Below, piece by piece: positions 51,723 to 61,050 of a stretch of 64,000 nt of DNA. The stretch comes from Streptomyces aurantiogriseus (GTDB taxonomy: Bacteria; Actinomycetota; Actinomycetes; Streptomycetales; Streptomycetaceae): contig NZ_BMSX01000012.1 of assembly GCF_014649375.1 (NCBI RefSeq), positions 248,001 through 312,000 of the forward strand, read 5' to 3'. Under the pieces are notes generated by a model that had not been told where the DNA came from, searched no databases, and saw only the letters and a program-made list of their open reading frames with translations. Position 1 is the stretch's first letter. Every line of letters starts with the position of its first letter. Made by a program: the position numbers and the translations under genes.

Positions 51723-52736
51723 ATGACAGCCACGACCACGCCCCCGAGCACGTCCTCGCCCTATGCAGAGCTCAAGGCACCGAGCACGGCCCGCAGACTG
51801 CTCACGGCGCCGACCACCGGCCCGCTGGTCGCCCTCCTCCTGGCCTGCGCCTTCTTCTCCCTCTCGACCGACCAGTTCCTCACCGGCGGGAACTTCTCGC
51901 TGATCGTGCAGCAGGTCATGGTCGTCGGGACACTCGCCATCGGACAGACCCTCATCATCCTCACGGCGGGTATCGACCTGTCGTGCGGTGCCGTGATGGC
52001 GTTCGGCAGCATCATGATCGCCAAGATGGCCGCCGAGGGCTCCCTGCCCCCGCTCGCCGCCATCGCCCTGGGCATAGCCGTCTGCGGCGGCTTCGGGCTG
52101 CTCAACGGGCTGCTGGTGCAGAAGATCCCGCTGCCGCCGTTCATCGTCACCCTCGGCATGCTCAACGTGGCGTTCGCGCTGACCCACATCTACTCCGAGG
52201 AGCAGACGGTCACCAACCTGCCGGGCCCGCTGACGGCCCTCGGGCAGACCTTCCCGCTCGGCCACACCGACATCACCTACGGCTCCCTGGTCACCATCGC
52301 CCTGTTCCTCCTCCTCGCCTACGCGCTGAGCAGCACCGGCTGGGGCCGGCACGTCTACGCGCTGGGCAACAGCCAGGAAGCGGCGCGGCTGAACGGCATC
52401 CGCACCTCCCGCCTGACCGTCGGCATCTACACGGTGGCGGGTCTGCTGTACGGCATCGCCGCCCTGCTGCTCATCTCCCGCACCGGGGTCGGCGACCCCC
52501 AGGCCGGACAGACCGACAACCTCGACAGCATCACCGCCGTGGTCCTCGGCGGCACCAGCCTCTTCGGCGGACGCGGGTCCGTCCTGGGCACCTTCATCGG
52601 TGTTCTCATCGTCGGTGTCTTCCGCAACGGCCTGCAGCTGATGGGCGTCGCCTCCATCTACCAGACCCTGATCACCGGTGTCCTGGTGATCCTCGCGGTG
52701 ACCGTCGACCAGATCTCCCGGAAGAAGGCCCGATGA
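51723..52736 (+). CDS. Fructose-type ABC transporter permease
   Basis: 337 residues, ATG at 51723. About eight to ten membrane helices of the RbsC/FrcC family: LIVQQVMVVGTLAIGQTLIILTAGIDLS (the family's conserved GIDLS), AAIALGIAVCGGFGLLNGLLVQ, LGGTSLFGGRGSVLGTFIGVL. Separated from the binding-protein gene by 152 bp containing a small hairpin (CCCC/GGGG around 51602-51618), typical of staggered expression in such operons. Confidence 0.9.
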   Translation: MTATTTPPSTSSPYAELKAPSTARRLLTAPTTGPLVALLLACAFFSLSTDQFLTGGNFSLIVQQVMVVGTLAIGQTLIILTAGIDLSCGAVMAFGSIMIAKMAAEGSLPPLAAIALGIAVCGGFGLLNGLLVQKIPLPPFIVTLGMLNVAFALTHIYSEEQTVTNLPGPLTALGQTFPLGHTDITYGSLVTIALFLLLAYALSSTGWGRHVYALGNSQEAARLNGIRTSRLTVGIYTVAGLLYGIAALLLISRTGVGDPQAGQTDNLDSITAVVLGGTSLFGGRGSVLGTFIGVLIVGVFRNGLQLMGVASIYQTLITGVLVILAVTVDQISRKKAR

Positions 52737-53569
52737 CCGCCACCTCCTCTCCCACCCCCGTGCTGCAGGCCCGCGGGCTGGTCAAGCGCTACGGCCATGT
52801 CACCGCCATCGACGGAGCCGACTTCGACCTGATGCCCGGTGAGGTCCTCGCCGTCATCGGTGACAACGGGGCCGGCAAGACCAGCCTGATCAAGGCACTC
52901 ACCGGCGCGCTGGTCCCGGACGCGGGCGAGATACGGCTCAACGGCGAACCCATCACCTTCTCCGGACCGCAGAGCGCCCGCGCCCACGGCATCGAGACGG
53001 TCTATCAGGACCTCGCCGTGGCCGCCTCCATGGACATCGCCTCGAACATGTTCCTCGGACGCGAGCTCCGCCGCCCCGGCGTCCTCGGCAGTGTCTTCCG
53101 CATGCTGGACAAGAAGCGCATGCGCCAGGAGGCCGCCGAGCACATGGCCGACCTGAAGATCGGACTGCGCTCGCTGACGCAGGCGGTCGAGACGCTCTCC
53201 GGCGGACAGCGGCAGGCCGTCGCGGTGGCCCGTTCCGTCGCCTGGGCCCGCAGCGTCGTCGTCATGGACGAACCCACCGCCGCCCTCGGCGTCAAGGAGT
53301 CCGGCCAGGTGCTGGACCTCATCCGCCGCGTCCGGGACAAGGGCATGCCGGTCGTCCTGATCAGCCACAACATGCCGCACGTGTTCGAGATCGCCGACCG
53401 GATCCACGTCCACCGCCTCGGCCGGCGCGCGGCCGTGATCAAGCCCTCCGACTACTCCATGGCGGAGGTCGTCGCCATCATGACCGGCGCGCTCACCGTC
53501 GACGAGGCCGGAGACACCGTCGTAGCGGATTCCGAGGCGGCGAAGGCCGCCGGAGTCCAGGCCACCTGA
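52733..53569 (+). CDS. Fructose-type ABC transporter ATPase
   Basis: 278 residues, ATG at 52733 overlapping the permease stop (ATGA). A single ATPase domain: VIGDNGAGKTSLIKALTGAL (Walker A), VETLSGGQRQAVAVARSVAW (signature), VVVMDEPTAALG (Walker B), VLISHNMPHVFEIADRIHV (switch His). This is a one-domain FrcA-type ATPase, unlike two-domain RbsA. So this importer is complete, unlike the two CUT1 systems of the island. Confidence 0.9.
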   Translation: MTATSSPTPVLQARGLVKRYGHVTAIDGADFDLMPGEVLAVIGDNGAGKTSLIKALTGALVPDAGEIRLNGEPITFSGPQSARAHGIETVYQDLAVAASMDIASNMFLGRELRRPGVLGSVFRMLDKKRMRQEAAEHMADLKIGLRSLTQAVETLSGGQRQAVAVARSVAWARSVVVMDEPTAALGVKESGQVLDLIRRVRDKGMPVVLISHNMPHVFEIADRIHVHRLGRRAAVIKPSDYSMAEVVAIMTGALTVDEAGDTVVADSEAAKAAGVQAT

Positions 53570-53580
53570 CAGCACGACCC

Positions 53581-53625
53581 GGCTCTCCTGGTTTCCGGCC
53601 GAGGCCGCGGCCGGAACCGAGAGCC
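53581..53625 (+). terminator. Hairpin terminator of the fructose importer operon
   Basis: Outer arms GGCTCTC and GAGAGCC and inner arms GTTTCCGGCC and GGCCGGAACC form a long interrupted stem, between the ATPase stop (53569) and the LacI start (53645). Confidence 0.72.
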
Positions 53626-53644
53626 CACAGGAGACGGTTTCTCC

Positions 53645-54676
53645 ATGGCAGCCAACCGCCGCCCCACCCTGGCCGATGTCGCCCGAGAGGTCGGCGTCAG
53701 CGCCAAGACGGTCTCCCGCGTCCTCAACGAGGACGGTCCCGCTTCCCCGCAGACCAGGGAACAGGTTCTCGCCGCGGTGGCCAAGCTCGGCTTCCAGCCG
53801 AACCTGATGGCCCGCAACATCCGCGTCGGCGGACCCGACACCACCGTCGGACTGGTCATCCCCGACGTCGCCAACCCCTTCTTCGGAGCCGTGGCCCGCG
53901 CGATCGAGGACACCGCCCGCGAACGCGGACTGACCCTGCTCATGGGCTCCTCCGCGGACGACCCCGACCGCGAACGCGCCCTGACGGACAAGTTCCTCGC
54001 CCGGCGGGTCAGCATCCTGATCGTCGTGCCGTCCGTCGGCGCCGACCACTCCCACCTCAAGTCCCACCGTACGGCCGGACTGCCGGTGATCTTTCTCGAC
54101 CGACCAGGAGCCGGCCTCGCCACGGACAGCATCGTGAGCTCCAACCGCGCGGGCGCCCACGACGGCGTCGCCCATCTGATCGCCCACGGGCACCGGCGCA
54201 TCGGCTTCGTCGGTGACCTGCCCGTCAAGCTGTACACCCGCCGCGAGCGTCTGGCGGGCTATCGCGAGGCCCTGCAGAAGGCCGGCATCCCCTACGACCG
54301 CTCGCTGGTCACCAACGCCCACGACCAGCACGGCGCCTCCGCCGCCACCTCCCAGCTCCTCGGCCTGGCCGATCCCCCCACCGCCCTGTTCGCCGGCAAC
54401 AACATCATGGCCCTGGGGATCGTCGCCGAACTGGCCCGCAGCAAGCGCAAGCACGTGGCCGTCGTCGCCTTCGACGACGTATCGCTGGCCGAGGCACTCG
54501 AGCCGGCCCTGACCGCCGTCGCCCAGGACCCCGAGGAAATCGGCAGAGCGGCGGCGACCACCGCCCTTTCCCGCCTGGACGGCGACCGCTCCCGCGCCCG
54601 CACCATCACCGTCCCCACCCGCCTGATCGTCCGGGGCTCGGGCGAGCAGCCCGCGCTCGCGACGCGGGAGGCATGA
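53645..54676 (+). CDS. LacI family regulator (levanase/fructose regulon)
   Basis: 343 residues, ATG at 53645. HTH TLADVAREVGVSAKTVSRVLNEDG; sensor with VGLVIPDVANPFFGAVARAI, HRRIGFVGDLPVKLYTRRERLAGYREAL and ALFAGNNIMALG. Located right after the importer operon. It is the best candidate to bind the paired operators at 49224 and 50458; binding is inferred from position and symmetry. Confidence 0.9.
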   Translation: MAANRRPTLADVAREVGVSAKTVSRVLNEDGPASPQTREQVLAAVAKLGFQPNLMARNIRVGGPDTTVGLVIPDVANPFFGAVARAIEDTARERGLTLLMGSSADDPDRERALTDKFLARRVSILIVVPSVGADHSHLKSHRTAGLPVIFLDRPGAGLATDSIVSSNRAGAHDGVAHLIAHGHRRIGFVGDLPVKLYTRRERLAGYREALQKAGIPYDRSLVTNAHDQHGASAATSQLLGLADPPTALFAGNNIMALGIVAELARSKRKHVAVVAFDDVSLAEALEPALTAVAQDPEEIGRAAATTALSRLDGDRSRARTITVPTRLIVRGSGEQPALATREA

Positions 54677-54990
54677 AGGTCGCCTCCGTAGGAGCGCGGC
54701 GCGGGCCACAGGTTACGGGGGCGCCCTCGTCGGCACGCTCTCGGAGGTCGTTTCATCTGGTGGGTTGTGGGCCGGCATCCGCGCGCAGGCGTTCCTGCCA
54801 CAAGCGGGCCACAGCGGCTTCAGGCTCAGTGGTTCTCTGCACGCGACTCACCATCGTGCAGCGTCTCCACGGAGGGGTGCTGTTCACTCGGCTCCATTGG
54901 GCGAAGCGCCGGTAGACCCTCTGCCGGCTCGGGGCGTCATCCCTTGACGTCAGGAAGGCGCGGCCTCCGGAGGATGACGCCCCGCCCGGC
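54677..54990. other. Intergenic region, hairpin only
   Basis: About 310 bp between the LacI gene and the carboxymuconolactone decarboxylase gene. Short open frames exist, but none has a credible ribosome-binding site or family motif. The one clear element is a 12-bp inverted repeat, GGGGCGTCATCC (54931-54942) and GGATGACGCCCC (54972-54983), likely the terminator of the decarboxylase gene whose stop is at 54991. Confidence 0.55.
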
Positions 54991-55440
54991 TCACCAGGTC
55001 TTGCCCGCCTGCTCTCGGATCGTGCGGTTGATCCGGTTGAAGAAGTTGGTCATCGCGATCTCCAGGATGATCGCGTTCAGCTGCTCCTCGCTGAAGTGGT
55101 CGGCGGCGGCGTCCCAGATCTCGTCGGTCACGCCCGGTGCGCCGTCCTGGAGCCGGGTGGCGGCCTCGGTCAGGGCGAGGGCCGCCCGCTCCTCCTCGGT
55201 GTAGAAGGGCGTCTCGCGCCACGCGACCACGTTGTGCAGCCGCTCGTCCGTCTCACCGGCCTTCCGCGCCGACTCGATCGAGGCGAAAACGCACGGGCTG
55301 CAGCCGTTGATCTGGCTGGTACGCAGATGGACCAGCGACAGCAGGCGCCTGTCGACGCCCCCGGCGTGAATCGCCTTGTAGAGGTGCTGGATCGCTGTGA
55401 TCACATCGGGGTTCGCCGGGCCGTTCACGCGTGCTTCCAT
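54991..55440 (-). CDS. Carboxymuconolactone decarboxylase/AhpD-like protein (ECF41 partner)
   Basis: 149 residues, ATG at 55438-55440 after AAGGAG. AhpD-like fold with the redox motif INGCSPCVFASIE (CxxC plus downstream acidic residue). AHPD-type proteins act in peroxide reduction or as decarboxylases. It faces away from an ECF41-type sigma gene; such decarboxylase-oxidoreductase-epimerase genes are the usual targets of ECF41 factors. No typical ECF41 promoter (TGTCACA ... CGTC) was seen between them. Confidence 0.85.
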   Translation of the reverse strand: MEARVNGPANPDVITAIQHLYKAIHAGGVDRRLLSLVHLRTSQINGCSPCVFASIESARKAGETDERLHNVVAWRETPFYTEEERAALALTEAATRLQDGAPGVTDEIWDAAADHFSEEQLNAIILEIAMTNFFNRINRTIREQAGKTW

Positions 55441-55523
55441 CAGTGCTGCTCCTTCATCGGTTACCTGAGCCCCTCCGGGCCCGTCATCACCCACGACGGA
55501 ACAGAGCCGAGGAAGGTAACAAC

Positions 55524-56402
55524 ATGTCCGACACCAGCCCGACGGACCCGATGGCCGAGGCGTTCGAAGCCCAGCGTGACCGGCTGCGCGCGGTCGCCCA
55601 CCGCATGCTCGGATCGCACGCCGACGCCGAGGACGTCGTCCAGGAGGCCTGGCTGCGCCTCTCCCGTCAGGACGCGGCGACCATCCACAACCTCGCCGGC
55701 TGGCTGACCACAGTGGTCGGCCGGATCAGCCTCGATGTCCTGCGATCGCGCCAGGCCCGCCCGGAGGCGTCCTACGACGACCGCATGTCCGAGCTCGTGG
55801 TGACGCTCGACGACAGTCCCGTTCCCGAGGACGACGCGGTGCTCGCCGACTCGGTCGGGCTCGCGCTGCTCGTCGTCCTGGAGTCGCTCGGGCCGAGCGA
55901 GCGGCTGGCGTTCGTGCTGCACGACCTGTTCGCGGTGCCGTTCGACGAGATCGGCCGGATCCTCGGCAAGTCCACCGCCGCCGCCAAGATGCTCGCCAGC
56001 CGCGCCCGCAGGAAGGTGCGGGCGATCGAGCGGCCGACCGGCGTCGGACGGGAGCAGCGAGATGTGGTCCAGGCCTTCCTGGCGGCGGCTCGCCGCGGCG
56101 ACTTCGAGGAGTTGCTGCGGGTACTCGACCCCGAGGTGAAACTGACCGTCGACACCCCGTCCGGCGTAGTCGTCACCCTCGGCGCCACCAAGGTCGCAGC
56201 CGGCGCGCGACTGTCCGCCGGCGCAGCCGCACAGGGGCGGGCGGTGCTCGTCAACGGCCTCCCTGGGATCATGTCCTGGCGCGAGGACGGCACCCCGCTC
56301 TCGGTCCTCGCGTTCACCGTCGTCGGCGGCCGGATCACCGACATCACGGTCGTGATCGACCCGGCCAGGCTCGCGCTGATGGACCTGCCGGATCCGGCGT
56401 GA
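55524..56402 (+). CDS. ECF41-type (SigJ-like) RNA polymerase sigma factor
   Basis: 292 residues, ATG at 55524. Region sigma-2: RDRLRAVAHRMLGSHADAEDVVQEAWLRLS; sigma-4: ESLGPSERLAFVLHDLFAVPFDEIGRILGKSTAAAKMLASRARRKV. The C-terminal about 110 residues (VQAFLAAARRGDFEELLRVLD ...) form the SnoaL-like domain of ECF41 factors, which substitutes for a separate anti-sigma. The divergent partner is the carboxymuconolactone decarboxylase gene. Likely a stress-linked regulator; the signal is unknown. Confidence 0.9.
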   Translation: MSDTSPTDPMAEAFEAQRDRLRAVAHRMLGSHADAEDVVQEAWLRLSRQDAATIHNLAGWLTTVVGRISLDVLRSRQARPEASYDDRMSELVVTLDDSPVPEDDAVLADSVGLALLVVLESLGPSERLAFVLHDLFAVPFDEIGRILGKSTAAAKMLASRARRKVRAIERPTGVGREQRDVVQAFLAAARRGDFEELLRVLDPEVKLTVDTPSGVVVTLGATKVAAGARLSAGAAAQGRAVLVNGLPGIMSWREDGTPLSVLAFTVVGGRITDITVVIDPARLALMDLPDPA

Positions 56403-56472
56403 GTCCCTGCCGGGACGGGTCGTCGCCGAGCGCCGAAGTCCCGTTGGGGACAACGGCTCCTCAGGAAGCCGC

Positions 56473-57327
56473 TCAGCCCTTGACGGCGGAGCTGGCGACG
56501 CCCTGGACGAACCAGCGCTGGAAGAAGGCGAAGACGATCAGAACGGGCAGGACGAGGAGGACACCGAAGGCGAGGATCTGCCCCCAGTCCGGGGGAAGCT
56601 GGGCCTGGAAGACGCTCATCTCCAGCGGCAGGGGGCGTACCGAGGGGTCGGAGACCATGAGCACCGGCCACAGGAAGGAGCCCCACTGGGTGAGGAAGGT
56701 CAGGATCGCCACGGAGGCGAAGGCCGGCTTCGACATGGGGACGATGATCGCGAAGAAGGTGCGCCAGGGGCCTGCGCCGTCGAGGCGGGCGGCTTCCTCG
56801 ATGCTCGGCGGGATCGAGCGGAAGAACGTGTGGAACTGGTAGACCGAGAAGGCGTTGGCGATGAACGGGATCGCCTGGATGAACAGGGTGTTGCGCTGGT
56901 CGTTGAACATGTAGAAGAGCGGGACGGCCACCGACTCGAACGGGACCAGCATCAGCAGCAGGATGAGGGTGAAGACGGCGTTCCGGCCGCGCCACTTCAG
57001 CCGTGACAGCCCGTACGCCGCCATTGAGTTGACGAAGAGCCCGCCCGTGACGACCACGAACGACAGCAGCAGCGAGATGCCCATGAAGCGCCAGAAGTAG
57101 CCGGTGCTGTCGGAGTTGAGGCTGTCGAGAACGGCCGTGTAGTTGTCGAAGGACAGGTGGGTGGGGAGGAAGCCGGACAGGCCGTTGAGGACTTCGTCCG
57201 ACGGCTTGAGGCTGCCCATGAAGAGGTAGAGGACGGGCAGCGCGAAGACGAACGCCAGCACGCTGAGGACGGCGTAGTCGAGGAAACGGCGCAGGGGCGT
57301 GCGGGTGAGGCCCGTGTGGGTGCTCAT
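56473..57327 (-). CDS. Sugar ABC transporter permease, MalG type (fructan locus 3)
   Basis: 284 residues, ATG at 57325-57327. Six helices; EAARLDGAGPWRTFFAIIVPMSKP is the EAA loop; ends FFQRWFVQGVASSAVKG. Follows the MalF-type gene by 9 bp. As in locus 1, no ATPase gene is present. Confidence 0.9.
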   Translation of the reverse strand: MSTHTGLTRTPLRRFLDYAVLSVLAFVFALPVLYLFMGSLKPSDEVLNGLSGFLPTHLSFDNYTAVLDSLNSDSTGYFWRFMGISLLLSFVVVTGGLFVNSMAAYGLSRLKWRGRNAVFTLILLLMLVPFESVAVPLFYMFNDQRNTLFIQAIPFIANAFSVYQFHTFFRSIPPSIEEAARLDGAGPWRTFFAIIVPMSKPAFASVAILTFLTQWGSFLWPVLMVSDPSVRPLPLEMSVFQAQLPPDWGQILAFGVLLVLPVLIVFAFFQRWFVQGVASSAVKG

Positions 57328-57336
57328 GGTCAGTCC

Positions 57337-58344
57337 TCAGTCCTCGTTGTCGGGCCGGACTACGCGGCGCTGGATGAGGGTCAGGGCGACGACGATCAGG
57401 AAGAAGACGACGGTGATCGCGGACGCCTGGCCGATGTTGTTCCGGTCGAAGGCGGTGGTGACGGCCTGGTACATCACGGTGCGGGTGGCGTCCTCGTTGA
57501 GGCCGCCGCCCTTGACGAGGACGTAGACCTGGTCGAAGACGCGGAAGGACAGCACCGAGGTGAGCATGGCGACGAAGACGAGGGTGCCGCGGATGCCGGG
57601 CAGGGTGACGTGGCGGAACTGCTGCCAGCGGGAGGCCCGGTCGAGCTGGGCGGCCTCGTAGAGCTCGCCCGGGATCTGCTGGAGGCCGGCGAGGAGGATG
57701 ACCATCTGGAAGCCGACGCCCTGCCAGACGGACAGCACGATGATCGAGGCCATGGCGGTGGCGGAGTCACCGAGCCAGTCGAAGGCCCCCCAGTTTCCGA
57801 AACTGACCGCGTCCAGCGCGGAGTTGAGCATGCCCTGGTCGCTGCGGGCGAGGATGAGCCGCCAGATCACGGCGACCAGCGCCATCGGGAAGACGACCGG
57901 CATGAAGAAGAAGGACCGGAACAGGCCGATCGCCTTGAGCTTGCGGTTGAGGAGGATCGCCAGCCCGAGCGCGAGGCCCGTCTGGACGGGTACGACGACG
58001 ACGGCGAAGGTCAGGTTGTTCAGCAACGCCCGCAGGAACGGGCCGGACAGGTCGGGGTCCGTGAACAGCCGGCGGTACTGCTCCAGGCCGAAGAAGGACG
58101 GTGGCAGCGGGGAGCCGAGGCGGACGTTGTAGAAGGAGAGGACGACGGCGTAGCCGAACGGTATGCCGACGAAGGCGATGAGCCCGGCGACGGCGGGCGT
58201 GGACATGAGCAGTCCGTGCAACCAGTCGCGGTTCCTGCGCCCGGGGCGCACAGGGTGCGCCGGACGCGCGGGCTTGGCGGCGGTCACGGGTGGGGCCTGC
58301 TCCCGGGCGTGGGGCGCGGCGGGCGCCGGTTCGACGGATTTCAC
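57337..58344 (-). CDS. Sugar ABC transporter permease, MalF type (fructan locus 3)
   Basis: 335 residues, ATG at 58342-58344. N-terminal cytosolic tail is Pro/Ala-rich, then six helices; EAAQLDRASRWQQFRHVTLPG is the EAA loop. CUT1 family. Lies 65 bp after the binding-protein stop. Confidence 0.9.
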   Translation of the reverse strand: MKSVEPAPAAPHAREQAPPVTAAKPARPAHPVRPGRRNRDWLHGLLMSTPAVAGLIAFVGIPFGYAVVLSFYNVRLGSPLPPSFFGLEQYRRLFTDPDLSGPFLRALLNNLTFAVVVVPVQTGLALGLAILLNRKLKAIGLFRSFFFMPVVFPMALVAVIWRLILARSDQGMLNSALDAVSFGNWGAFDWLGDSATAMASIIVLSVWQGVGFQMVILLAGLQQIPGELYEAAQLDRASRWQQFRHVTLPGIRGTLVFVAMLTSVLSFRVFDQVYVLVKGGGLNEDATRTVMYQAVTTAFDRNNIGQASAITVVFFLIVVALTLIQRRVVRPDNED

Positions 58345-58409
58345 GGATGGGTCCTGTTCCCGGCGGGGGCGGGCGCGGTCTGCGCCGGCCCGCCCCTGGC
58401 CGATGGGTC

Positions 58410-59753
58410 CTACGGGATCTGGTAGCCGGCGTTGTCGGAGAAGTCCTGGTCGATGGCGCGGGCGGCCTTGGACAGGGCGTCCTTGGGGTCGGCACCGCCG
58501 TAGATCGAGTTGAGGGCCTCGCTGAACTTGGCGGTGACGGTCGGGTATCCGGCGGTCACCGGGCGGGTGACGGCGACGCAGGACGTGCTGATGTCGCTGT
58601 CGCCGCAGGGCTTGGCGAGCTGGTCGGCGAAGAGCTGGAGCGGGCCGCCCTGCTTGTAGAGAGGGCTCGCGGCGAGGGCGGTCCGGGTGGCGGGCGGGGC
58701 GCCGTTGGCCGTCGTCATCGCGGTGACGTTGGTGTCGTTGAGGAGGTAGTCGAGGAAGGCGCCGGCGGCCTTGGCGTTCTTGGTGTCGGCGCCGATGCCC
58801 CAGGCCCAGGAGCCCTGGCCGGTCTTGGGGCCGTTGCCGAAGTCGGGCAGCGGCAGGACGACGAGGTCGTCACCGAGGGCCTTGCTGTAGGTGGGGTACA
58901 TCCAGTGGCCGACCCAGCTCAGGGCGACGCGGCCCTTGGCGAAGGCGTTGCCGTCGGTGTTGGGGTCGACGTAGGTCTTCCAGGACTGGACGGTCTTCAG
59001 CGCCGAGACCACGTCCGGGGTGTCGAGGGCGCCTTCCGCCTTGTCGCCCTTGATCAGCGAGCCGCCGGCCGACCAGACGACAGGGGCGAAGCCGTAGGTG
59101 CCCCACTCGGTGGCCAGGCCGTTGTTCTCCTGGATGTCGAGGGTCCTGCCGTCGGAGTCCTTGGCCTTCAGCGCCTTGAGCGCGGCGGTGAACTGCTCCG
59201 CCGTCCAGTCGTCGGACAGGCTGGTCGGGTACTTCACGCCGGCCGCGTCCAGCAGCTTCTTGTTGCCGTAGATCCCGAGACCCGAGTCGTACATGCCCAG
59301 GCCGTAGTGCTTGCCGCCGATCTCGCCCTGCGACTTGTTCGCGTCGGTGACGTTGGCCATCGTCTTGGAGGAGACGTAGTCGTCGATCGGGGCGAGCTTC
59401 TTGTTGTAGACGAAGTTCGCCATGGTCGGGCCGTCGAACTCCAGCACGTCCGGCAGCTCGGAGGCGTTGGTGGCGGTGATGGTCTTGGTGTAGTCGTTGC
59501 CCGGTATCAGCTTCAGCTCGACCTTGATGTCGCTCTGCGAGGAGTTGAAGGACTTCACCGCGGCCTGCAGGGCGGCGTCCTCGCTCTTCTGGCCCTGGTG
59601 GGCCCAGACGCTGATGGTGCCCTTGCCGCTGCCGCCCTCCGCGGAGGCGTCGGTGCCGCCGCCCCCGCCACAGGCGGCCAGTGCCGCCAGGGGCAGGGCG
59701 AGAGCCAGGCCCGTACAGGCTGTGCGGCGGTACTTTCTGCTGGTCGAGCTCAT
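58410..59753 (-). CDS. Sugar ABC transporter substrate-binding lipoprotein (fructan locus 3)
   Basis: 447 residues, ATG at 59751-59753 after ACGGAGG. Lipoprotein signal with LAALAAC lipobox. Family-1 solute-binding protein: GTISVWAHQGQKSEDAALQAAVKSF, LPDVLEFDGPTMANFVYNKKLAPID, RVALSWVGHWMYP. Probably binds fructo- or gluco-oligosaccharides handled by the divergent GH32-like enzyme. Confidence 0.88.
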   Translation of the reverse strand: MSSTSRKYRRTACTGLALALPLAALAACGGGGGTDASAEGGSGKGTISVWAHQGQKSEDAALQAAVKSFNSSQSDIKVELKLIPGNDYTKTITATNASELPDVLEFDGPTMANFVYNKKLAPIDDYVSSKTMANVTDANKSQGEIGGKHYGLGMYDSGLGIYGNKKLLDAAGVKYPTSLSDDWTAEQFTAALKALKAKDSDGRTLDIQENNGLATEWGTYGFAPVVWSAGGSLIKGDKAEGALDTPDVVSALKTVQSWKTYVDPNTDGNAFAKGRVALSWVGHWMYPTYSKALGDDLVVLPLPDFGNGPKTGQGSWAWGIGADTKNAKAAGAFLDYLLNDTNVTAMTTANGAPPATRTALAASPLYKQGGPLQLFADQLAKPCGDSDISTSCVAVTRPVTAGYPTVTAKFSEALNSIYGGADPKDALSKAARAIDQDFSDNAGYQIP

Positions 59754-59845
59754 GGTCTGGGCCTCCGTGCTGTGGTGAGGGTGTGAGGTGCGGGAGTGCT
59801 TGTCGAGGCGTGGGGGCATGGGGTGTGGGGCTTGCGGGGTGGGGG

Positions 59846-60868
59846 TCACTGCGGTCCGCGCGGCCGGGGCGGCGCGGTGGTCTCGCGCAGGACGAGGCGG
59901 ATGGGCATCTGCACCTGACCGGCGGGCGGTGCCGCGTCGGGGTCGTCCAGCTGGCGCAGCAGCAGACGGGCGGCTTCGGCGCCCTGCTCGGCGACCGGCT
60001 GGGCGACGGTGGTCAGGCCGACCACGTCGGCGAGTTCGTGGTCGTCGAAGCCGACGACGGACACGTCCTCCGGAACCTTCAGGCGATGGCGGCGCAGGGC
60101 GCGCAGCGCGCCCATCGCCATCTCGTCGGACTGCGCGAACACGGCCGTCGGCGGGCGGGAGGCGGCCAGCAGTTCGGTCATGGCCCGCTCGCCGCCCTCG
60201 ACGGTGTAGTCGCCGTCCGCCTCCAGGGCCGGGTCGTGCTCGATGCCCGCGTCGGCCAGGACGTCCAGGTAGGCGTTGCGGCGCTCGATGGGGGTGGTCC
60301 AGTGCAGCGGACCGCTGGCCCCCGAGATCATTCCGATGCGGCGGTGGCCGAGGTTCACCAGATGCCGTACGGCGCTCTCGGTGCCGGCCCGGTCGTCTAT
60401 GCCGACGACGGTGAAGCCGGGCCGGGTGCCGCCGACCGTGGTGGCCAGCGGCACCCCCAGTGAGCGCAGGGCGGCCGACTCCGCGTCGTCAGGGATGAGG
60501 AGCGACAGCACCGCGTCCACCCGCTTGCGGACCGGCAGTCTGGTGAAGAAGCGCTTGCGTGTCTCCGCCGAGCCCAGGTTGTACAGCAGCACGTCGTACC
60601 CGGCGGCGCTGAACACCTTCTCGGCCGCGTCCAGCACGGTGCCGAAGAACCAGCGGCCCACGTACGGGACCAGGACGCCGATGGTGTAGGTGCGGCCGCT
60701 GGCCAGGCTGGAGGCCGAGCGGGAGGCGGTGTAGCCGAGCTGGGCGGCGACGGCCGCGATCTGCGAGCGCACCTCGTCGGAGACGCCCGGCCGGCCGCGC
60801 AGGGCGCGGGACACGGTGGACGCGGAGACGCCGGCGGCGCGGGCGACGTCGTTGATGCTGGCCGTCAC
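59846..60868 (-). CDS. LacI family transcriptional regulator (fructan locus 3)
   Basis: 340 residues, GTG at 60866-60868. HTH INDVARAAGVSASTVSRALRG, hinge GYTASRSASSLASGRTYTIG, sensor with HRRIGMISGASGPLHWTTPIERR and AVFAQSDEMAMGALRAL. Divergent from the GH32-like gene with a CG-centred operator-like site between them. Controls locus 3, by inference. Confidence 0.9.
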   Translation of the reverse strand: MTASINDVARAAGVSASTVSRALRGRPGVSDEVRSQIAAVAAQLGYTASRSASSLASGRTYTIGVLVPYVGRWFFGTVLDAAEKVFSAAGYDVLLYNLGSAETRKRFFTRLPVRKRVDAVLSLLIPDDAESAALRSLGVPLATTVGGTRPGFTVVGIDDRAGTESAVRHLVNLGHRRIGMISGASGPLHWTTPIERRNAYLDVLADAGIEHDPALEADGDYTVEGGERAMTELLAASRPPTAVFAQSDEMAMGALRALRRHRLKVPEDVSVVGFDDHELADVVGLTTVAQPVAEQGAEAARLLLRQLDDPDAAPPAGQVQMPIRLVLRETTAPPRPRGPQ

Positions 60869-60942
60869 GGTGCGGTTCCTCCCGTTGATGTCACCTCGGT
60901 GTGAGCTGTGGGTGACGTGACCGTAAACCCGACCCCGCTGTT

Positions 60943-60956
60943 GCGCAAGCGTTTGC
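60943..60956. promoter_or_regulatory. LacI-type operator between regulator and GH32-like gene
   Basis: CGCAAGCGTTTGCG has CG in the centre and is symmetric at 12 of 14 positions, like typical LacI-family operators. It lies 75 bp upstream of the LacI start and 95 bp upstream of the GH32-like start, so it can control both. Confidence 0.72.
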
Positions 60957-61050
60957 GTTCATATTTACTTGGGCCGATTCCAAAGTGAGACCCGTTTTGA
61001 TCGATGGTCAGCGCATGCGTTTGGGCGCTGTGAGCCGACAGGAACTGCCC

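Noticed and set aside
54677-54990. Transposase relic in the gap after the LacI gene
   Set aside because: Short frames in this gap showed no transposase motif or terminal repeats; only a terminator-like inverted repeat is convincing.
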